From assembly GCA_963796675.1 (NCBI GenBank), contig CAWCMS010000008.1:186001-250000 (forward strand): a stretch of DNA of 64,000 bases, read 5' to 3'. This DNA is from CAWCDJ01 sp963796675 (lineage in GTDB: Bacteria; Acidobacteriota; Terriglobia; Bryobacterales; Bryobacteraceae). The notes under the pieces are model-generated. The model ran no database searches and had not been told where the DNA came from. It saw only the letters and a list, made by a program, of their open reading frames with translations. Shown here piece after piece: positions 59,426-64,000 of this stretch; position 1 is the stretch's first letter, and each line of letters begins with the position of its first letter. Position numbers and translations under genes: made by a program.

Positions 59426-60454
59426 TTATGCGTGCACAGCTTCGCCGGCGTAGACCTTGGCCATCTCTTCCAGCGAGATCGGCGTGTAGTCGCCGGCATG
59501 GCCGGCCTGGCCGAACTGCGTCATGCGCAGCGCCACAACCTTCTTCATGGCCTCGCGCGCGGGCTTCATGTAATCGCGCGGATCGAACTTCTCCGGCGTC
59601 TCCATGAACACCTTGCGGATCGCGCCGGTGATCGCCAGGCGATTGTCGGTATCGACGTTGATCTTGCGGACGCCGTTCTTGATGCCGAGCTGGATCTCTT
59701 CGACCGGCACGCCCCAGGTCGGCTTCAGCTTGCCGCCGTACTGGTTGATGATGTCCTGCAAATCCTTCGGCACGCTGGAGGAGCCGTGCATCACCAGGTG
59801 GACGTTCGGCAGCCGCTTGTGGATCTCGATCAGGCGATCCATCTTCAGCGTTTCGCCGGTGGGCTTGCTGGTGAACTTGTACGCGCCGTGGCTGGTGCCG
59901 ATGGCGATCGCCAGAGCATCGAGGCCGGTCTGCTTCACGAACTCCTCCGCCTGCGCCGGATCGGTGAGGTGGCTCAGGCCATCGAGGCCCGCGCCATGGC
60001 CGTCTTCGATACCGCCGAGGCAGCCGATTTCGCCTTCCACCGTCACGCCCTTGGCGTGCGCCATCTCGACCACTTCGCGCGTGGCCTTCACGTTGTAATC
60101 GAAGCTGGAGGGCGTCTTGCCGTCTGCCATCAGCGAGCCATCCATCATCACGCTGGTAAAGCCCATGTCGATGGCGCTCTTGCAAGTCTCGACGCTGTTG
60201 CCGTGATCGAGGTGCAGCACCGTGGGGATCTCGGGATAGAGCTCGGTGGCCGCGAGCATCAGGTGATAAAGGAACCGATCCTGCGAATATGAGCGCGCAC
60301 CGCGGCTGGCCTGGATGATGACCGGCGACTTGGTTTCCCGCGCCGCTTCCATGATGGCCTGGATCTGCTCCATATTATTGACGTTGAACGCGCCAACGCC
60401 GTAACCGCCCTTGGCGGCTTCGTCGAGGAGCTGTCGCATCGAGACAAGAGGCAT
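59426..60454 (-). CDS. fba: Fructose-bisphosphate aldolase, class II
   Basis: 342 residues. Zinc-dependent aldolase: 'YGVGAFNVNNMEQIQAIM', metal ligand in 'LHLDHGNSVETCK', 'VTVEGEIGCLGG', 'IGTSHGAYKF' and 'LVMHGSSSVPKD'. Glycolysis and gluconeogenesis. AAGGAAGA precedes ATG 60454. Confidence 0.95.
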   Translation of the reverse strand: MPLVSMRQLLDEAAKGGYGVGAFNVNNMEQIQAIMEAARETKSPVIIQASRGARSYSQDRFLYHLMLAATELYPEIPTVLHLDHGNSVETCKSAIDMGFTSVMMDGSLMADGKTPSSFDYNVKATREVVEMAHAKGVTVEGEIGCLGGIEDGHGAGLDGLSHLTDPAQAEEFVKQTGLDALAIAIGTSHGAYKFTSKPTGETLKMDRLIEIHKRLPNVHLVMHGSSSVPKDLQDIINQYGGKLKPTWGVPVEEIQLGIKNGVRKINVDTDNRLAITGAIRKVFMETPEKFDPRDYMKPAREAMKKVVALRMTQFGQAGHAGDYTPISLEEMAKVYAGEAVHA

Positions 60455-60540
60455 ATGAGTCTTCCTTCTATTACGTGGATTGAGAGGCCGAAATCTTTAA
60501 TCAATACGGTAACATGCTGCGGAGCGGAGGGACAACCCGA

Positions 60541-61491
60541 TCAGACCGCCAGCAGCAGGTTTTCGGCGAAAGGCCACTCGTCGTCCATCCACTGCGCGGC
60601 GAGCCGGAAGCCGCTCCGGCGTGCCATCCGGCATACCTGTTCGGGAAGGAATTTGTGGCAGGTCTCGGTGAGGATCGTCTCGTGGGGAGCGAAATCGACC
60701 GTCAGGTCCGCACCAGTAATATGGACGGTCTGGCGTTCGCGCGAGCGGAGATGCATCTCGACGCGCTGCTCCGACTTCTGATAGCGGGCCACGTGCTGGA
60801 ACCGGCGCAGATCGAAATCGGCGCCGAGTTCGCGATTGATGCGCGCGAGCAGGTTGAGATTGAACGCCGCGGTGACGCCCGCCGGATCGTCATACGCGGC
60901 GACGAGCGTTTGTTCCGCTTTCACCAGGTCGGTGCCGAGCAGCAGGGCATCGCCTGGCGAGAGTGCAGTCCGCAGATCGCTGAGAAATTCGAACGCGTCC
61001 TCGCGGCCGAAATTGCCGATAGTGCTTCCGAGGAACAGTAGCAGCAGAGTCTGTCCGCGCTCGCGCCGCCCGGCGGCCACACGCACGCCATCCAGATAAT
61101 TGGCTTCGATCGGCTGCACTTCGCCTAACGGTCCGAGTTCCTGCGCACACCTCGCGAGCGCGCTGGCCGAGACGTCGATGGGGTAGTAGACTACGGGCTC
61201 GCGTCGCGCGATCTGTTCCAGAACCGGCCGCGTCTTGATCCCACTGCCGCTGCCCAACTCGGCCGTAATCAGCCCTCCCGGCAGTAACTGGACGAGGTCC
61301 GCGGCGCGCGACTGCAGGATGCGCGCATCGGCGCGAGTCAGGCCGTACTCCGGCAGGCACGTGATGGCTTCAAACAGCGCCGAGCCCAGTTCGTCATAGA
61401 AATAGCGGCAGGGCAGGGTCTTCTGGCCGGTACTCGTGAGTCCCAGGTGGACTTCGCGAGCGAACTCATAATCCAAAGCGCGCGCAAACAT
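60541..61491 (-). CDS. egtD: L-histidine N-alpha-methyltransferase
   Basis: 316 residues (mycobacterial EgtD is 321). 'RYFYDELGSALFEAITCLPEYGLTRAD', SAM-binding 'ELGSGSGIKTR', 'YYPIDVSASAL', 'LFLGSTIGNFGRE' and 'TYDD..AFNLNLLARINRE'-like 'AYDDPAGVTAAFN'. Converts His to hercynine, the first ergothioneine step. Its ATG overlaps the egtB stop, giving coupled translation. Confidence 0.93.
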   Translation of the reverse strand: MFARALDYEFAREVHLGLTSTGQKTLPCRYFYDELGSALFEAITCLPEYGLTRADARILQSRAADLVQLLPGGLITAELGSGSGIKTRPVLEQIARREPVVYYPIDVSASALARCAQELGPLGEVQPIEANYLDGVRVAAGRRERGQTLLLLFLGSTIGNFGREDAFEFLSDLRTALSPGDALLLGTDLVKAEQTLVAAYDDPAGVTAAFNLNLLARINRELGADFDLRRFQHVARYQKSEQRVEMHLRSRERQTVHITGADLTVDFAPHETILTETCHKFLPEQVCRMARRSGFRLAAQWMDDEWPFAENLLLAV

Positions 61492-62648
61492 CAGGAATCC
61501 GCCACTCGAAATGTCGCATACATATAGGGGTAAGCTACCCGGAACCAGTTACGGAAGGAAGGCCGCAGGAAACACGCGGCCGTCCGGGGAGACGCTCCTT
61601 TCAGGACGTGGTGTTGGCCGTCGAAGAACGGCTCGGAATAGTTTTGGTAGAACGGAAACGGCGTAAAGCCCGCAAAGGGTGCGAACGGCGTCGAGGTCCA
61701 CTCCCAGCCGTTGCCCGTCAGTTGCTGCGGGCCATGCCATGCGCCTTCATCGGCGGTCACAGGGGCCGGGTCCCAGCGGCGGAAGTCCACGTTTCGCGAT
61801 ACAGGCGCCGCGCAGGATGCGCGATGGAACTGCGGCTCGCTCGCAATCGACTTGCCGCGCCAGCGGGCATACGCTTCGGCCTCGCGGAAGGTCACGTAGA
61901 CGGGCCAGTCGAGCGGTAGTGGAATTTCGGAAAACATCCCTCGGTAATACCACTCGCCGCCGCGCTCCACCCAGAAGAACGGCGGCGCCGCGCCTTCGCG
62001 GACGAACTCCAGGTACTCGCCGTTGGTGACTTTGTACTGGCCGATGGCGAAGGCCGGAACCTCCACCTCGTGGGCCGCGAATTCGTTGTCCCACCCGAAG
62101 CCCTCGTCGGGAGTACGCCCGAGCCGCGCCGTTCCCGCGGGAATATCGACCATGCGTTGCGCCGGCTTCGCACTGGGCCGCGGCACGGCCTCTTCGACTT
62201 TCGCCTTATGTCCGTAGTCGAGGTGATGCAGGATGTAGGCAAACGTCTCCGCGTGCATAAGACGGTGCTCGATGGCGACGTGCAGATATTGCTCCGGCAC
62301 CTTGTCGATGAGGCGATCCAGTTCGCTGCGGACGCGGCGGTTGTATTCGTCGACTTCCGCCAGGCGCGGCCAATCGGAGGGCTGATCGGACGGAAGCTGC
62401 CCGGGCGGCGGATCGATCCCGAACGCGAACAGGCGGTCGAATTCCGCATGAAACGCGGGCCGGTCGAGCGCGTACCGCGCGATCAGATTCCAGTCGAAAG
62501 CTTCAAGATGGCCGAGATAAAAGAGGATCCGGTGCCGCTCGGGAATTGGCCGTTCATAAAGGGCATCCGGATGGACGAGTTGGAATAGCTCGTCCGTATT
62601 CTCACGAGCCTCTGCCAACCGGCGGATCAGATCAGGGTGTGCGAGCAT
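61491..62648 (-). CDS. egtB: Hercynine sulfoxide synthase, EgtB
   Basis: 385 residues: a DinB-like helical domain with iron ligands H47 ('YLGHLEAFDW') and H128/H132 in 'HRLMHAETF' (HxxxHxE), then an FGE-sulfatase domain ('DIPAGTARLGR', 'GFGWDNEFAAHEVEVPAFAIGQY', 'GNGWEWTSTPFAPFAGF'). Joins hercynine to a thiol using O2. No egtA, egtC or egtE nearby, so cysteine as thiol donor is possible, as in the acidobacterial type IV EgtB of Chloracidobacterium. Confidence 0.93.
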   Translation of the reverse strand: MLAHPDLIRRLAEARENTDELFQLVHPDALYERPIPERHRILFYLGHLEAFDWNLIARYALDRPAFHAEFDRLFAFGIDPPPGQLPSDQPSDWPRLAEVDEYNRRVRSELDRLIDKVPEQYLHVAIEHRLMHAETFAYILHHLDYGHKAKVEEAVPRPSAKPAQRMVDIPAGTARLGRTPDEGFGWDNEFAAHEVEVPAFAIGQYKVTNGEYLEFVREGAAPPFFWVERGGEWYYRGMFSEIPLPLDWPVYVTFREAEAYARWRGKSIASEPQFHRASCAAPVSRNVDFRRWDPAPVTADEGAWHGPQQLTGNGWEWTSTPFAPFAGFTPFPFYQNYSEPFFDGQHHVLKGASPRTAACFLRPSFRNWFRVAYPYMYATFRVADS

Positions 62649-62718
62649 GGCAGTCGATCTCCCTGCGGTCTTTCCAGTCTAGCGAAAGCCGGGGCGAAGA
62701 TTCTGTATGCATCACCAC

Positions 62719-64000
62719 TCATCGCAGCCAGGTCCACGCGGAGGCGCTCAGGATGGCCGCGCCGGCCACACTCCAGGCTACATAGTCGGGCAGGATACCG
62801 CTGTGCAGATGACGGAGAAAATGCAGCGGCCGCGCAAAGACCGGCGAATCACCAAAGAGGCGTCGCGTTCGCCGAGAGCAGAGAGCCGCACCCGAGATCG
62901 CGACGGCAAGCAGGACGAGACCGAAAGCGCCGAAAATATCGACAAGTGTCGCAGGCGCCGTCGGCGCCACCGGCGTAGACAACCGGATTCCGTCGAGCAC
63001 ATGAGCCGCATAGCCCGCGCGATCGGTAAAGCGGAGCGCCCCTGCTCCGGCGGAGGATGCGAGTCCGGGCCACAGGCCGGCTACTGCTCCGAGTCCGAGT
63101 AGCCCGAAGGCCGGCGCGTACATCCCCAGCGGAATGCGGCCGTGTCCGCCCGAAGTGTCGGGAGTCTCCGGCAGGCGGGGTCCCGCGACACCCGACTCTT
63201 CCCTGGCCGGTCCGAGCCCGAGGAAGACGCGGCCGGCGAAGCGGAACACGGCGGCGCCGGTCGCGACCGCCGCGGCCATCGTCACCCATCGCATCCATCC
63301 GCAGCCGATCGACACGGCGGAGGCGCTCATCATCGATTCGCCGCGGAACAGCGGAAAGGGCGGAACGCCGGTCAGCGCCGCCGCGCCGACGATCACCAGC
63401 ACCGCCGCTCCTCGCATTCTGCCGCAACTGGAGGCCAGATCGATCTCATCGACACTGCGCCGCCGGTGCAGCAGAATACCCGCGCCGAGAAACAGCGAGC
63501 CCTTCGCAAACGCATGGCCGAGCGCGTAGACGAACACTCCGGCCAGGCCAAGCGGCGTGAGTTGCGCCACGCCCAGCAACATCACGCCCATGTGGCTGAT
63601 GGTGGAAAAGGCCAGCAGCCGCTTGAAATTGCGCTGCGCAAAACAAAGCAGCGCGGCGATCATCGCAGTGGCCGCGCCGAACGATGCCAGCAGCAACCGC
63701 ACGGCCTCCTGGCGCGGCGCGAACACTCCCGAAAAGACGGTCCAGTAGGTGCGCGCCACAGCGTAGAGGCCGAGTTCCACCATGATCCCGGAGAGCAGCA
63801 CGCACACAGGTGCGGGAGCCACGGCGTGGGCATCGGCCAGCCAGAAATGGAACGGCACGATGGCCGCCTTGATGAAGAATCCCGACACGATCAGCGCCAG
63901 CGCCACGGCGGGTAGCGCGCTCGTATCGTGTGCCAGCAGGCGCCCGATCTGCGCCATGTTCAGCGCGCCGGTGCGTCCGTAGAGCAGGGCGATTCCCATC
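62719..64000 (-). CDS. Proton-conducting antiporter-like subunit (Mrp/Hyf/NuoM-N type), 5' end outside window
   Basis: At least 427 codons, running off the right edge. Proton_antipo_M core: 'GFFIKAAIVPFHFWLADAH' with the key Lys and His, 'SGIMVELGLYAVARTYW', 'KRLLAFSTISHMGVMLLGV' and 'GHAFAKGSLFLGAG'. About ten helices are in view. Subunits of this type move protons in complex I, group 4 hydrogenases or Mrp antiporters; which one cannot be told without neighbours. Confidence 0.88.
   Translation of the reverse strand, partial: MGIALLYGRTGALNMAQIGRLLAHDTSALPAVALALIVSGFFIKAAIVPFHFWLADAHAVAPAPVCVLLSGIMVELGLYAVARTYWTVFSGVFAPRQEAVRLLLASFGAATAMIAALLCFAQRNFKRLLAFSTISHMGVMLLGVAQLTPLGLAGVFVYALGHAFAKGSLFLGAGILLHRRRSVDEIDLASSCGRMRGAAVLVIVGAAALTGVPPFPLFRGESMMSASAVSIGCGWMRWVTMAAAVATGAAVFRFAGRVFLGLGPAREESGVAGPRLPETPDTSGGHGRIPLGMYAPAFGLLGLGAVAGLWPGLASSAGAGALRFTDRAGYAAHVLDGIRLSTPVAPTAPATLVDIFGAFGLVLLAVAISGAALCSRRTRRLFGDSPVFARPLHFLRHLHSGILPDYVAWSVAGAAILSASAWTWLR

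Overview
This is a GC-rich chromosomal segment that looks like an acidobacterium of the Solibacter/Bryobacter type (Acidobacteriota, Bryobacterales). That placement is inference. It rests on the mix of Tat-exported TIM-barrel and Gfo/Idh/MocA proteins, an ADOP-type permease remnant, a putative egtD-egtB pair, the rplJ/rplL/rpoB/rpoC block and many palindromic intergenic repeats. It was not placed by a search.

Layout. 1-5203 (+): a tightly overlapping five-gene operon with an alpha/beta-barrel-like protein, a Sth-type flavoprotein lacking both redox cysteines, an unknown protein, an outer-membrane beta-barrel and a DyP-type peroxidase. 5350-10914: a putative decayed island between an intact tRNA-Phe (10915-10990, minus) and a 3'-half tRNA-Phe copy (5350-5397). 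It carries a beta-propeller fragment, a UvrA2-like ATPase and an ISL3-family insertion sequence. 10981-16944 (-): alanine dehydrogenase-like protein, CoA-transferase, aldo/keto reductase, membrane-fusion protein and class I fumarase. The CoA-transferase and the fumarase carry three and five single-base frameshifts that look like consensus errors. 17043-22135: Tat-exported sugar isomerase-like protein, Gfo/Idh/MocA oxidoreductase and a large M14 carboxypeptidase. 22291-22640: a broken D-amino-acid-oxidase-like gene. 22730-27574 (-): a five-gene operon that reads as a bacterial sphingolipid (ceramide) pathway: alpha-oxoamine synthase, bCerS-like GNAT, PAP2/Aur1-like enzyme, CerR-like reductase and a DUF3047 protein.

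28052-38827 (-): rplA-rplJ-rplL-rpoB-rpoC, with trpS directly upstream instead of rplK/nusG/secE. RpoB carries a cysteine-rich, probably zinc-binding insertion. 39931-48398: secreted hypotheticals, rimI, feoAB with a promoter/operator candidate, metY with a lipoprotein beta-propeller, and DDAH. 48393-50996 (-): SDR, a second Tat-exported isomerase and a ThuA-like protein. 51151-57967 (+): ECF sigma/anti-sigma pair, rsmA, a secreted hypothetical, GntP permease, ppa, a flippase-like membrane protein and ilvE. 58194-64000: nagA, class II aldolase, egtD-egtB and a partial proton-translocating subunit.

The most interesting items are the sphingolipid operon, the DyP/cysteine-less flavoprotein operon, the tRNA-Phe-bounded island, the repeat families whose arms supply or abut stop codons, and the RpoB insertion. 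All family assignments come from reading motifs by eye; no database search was run.
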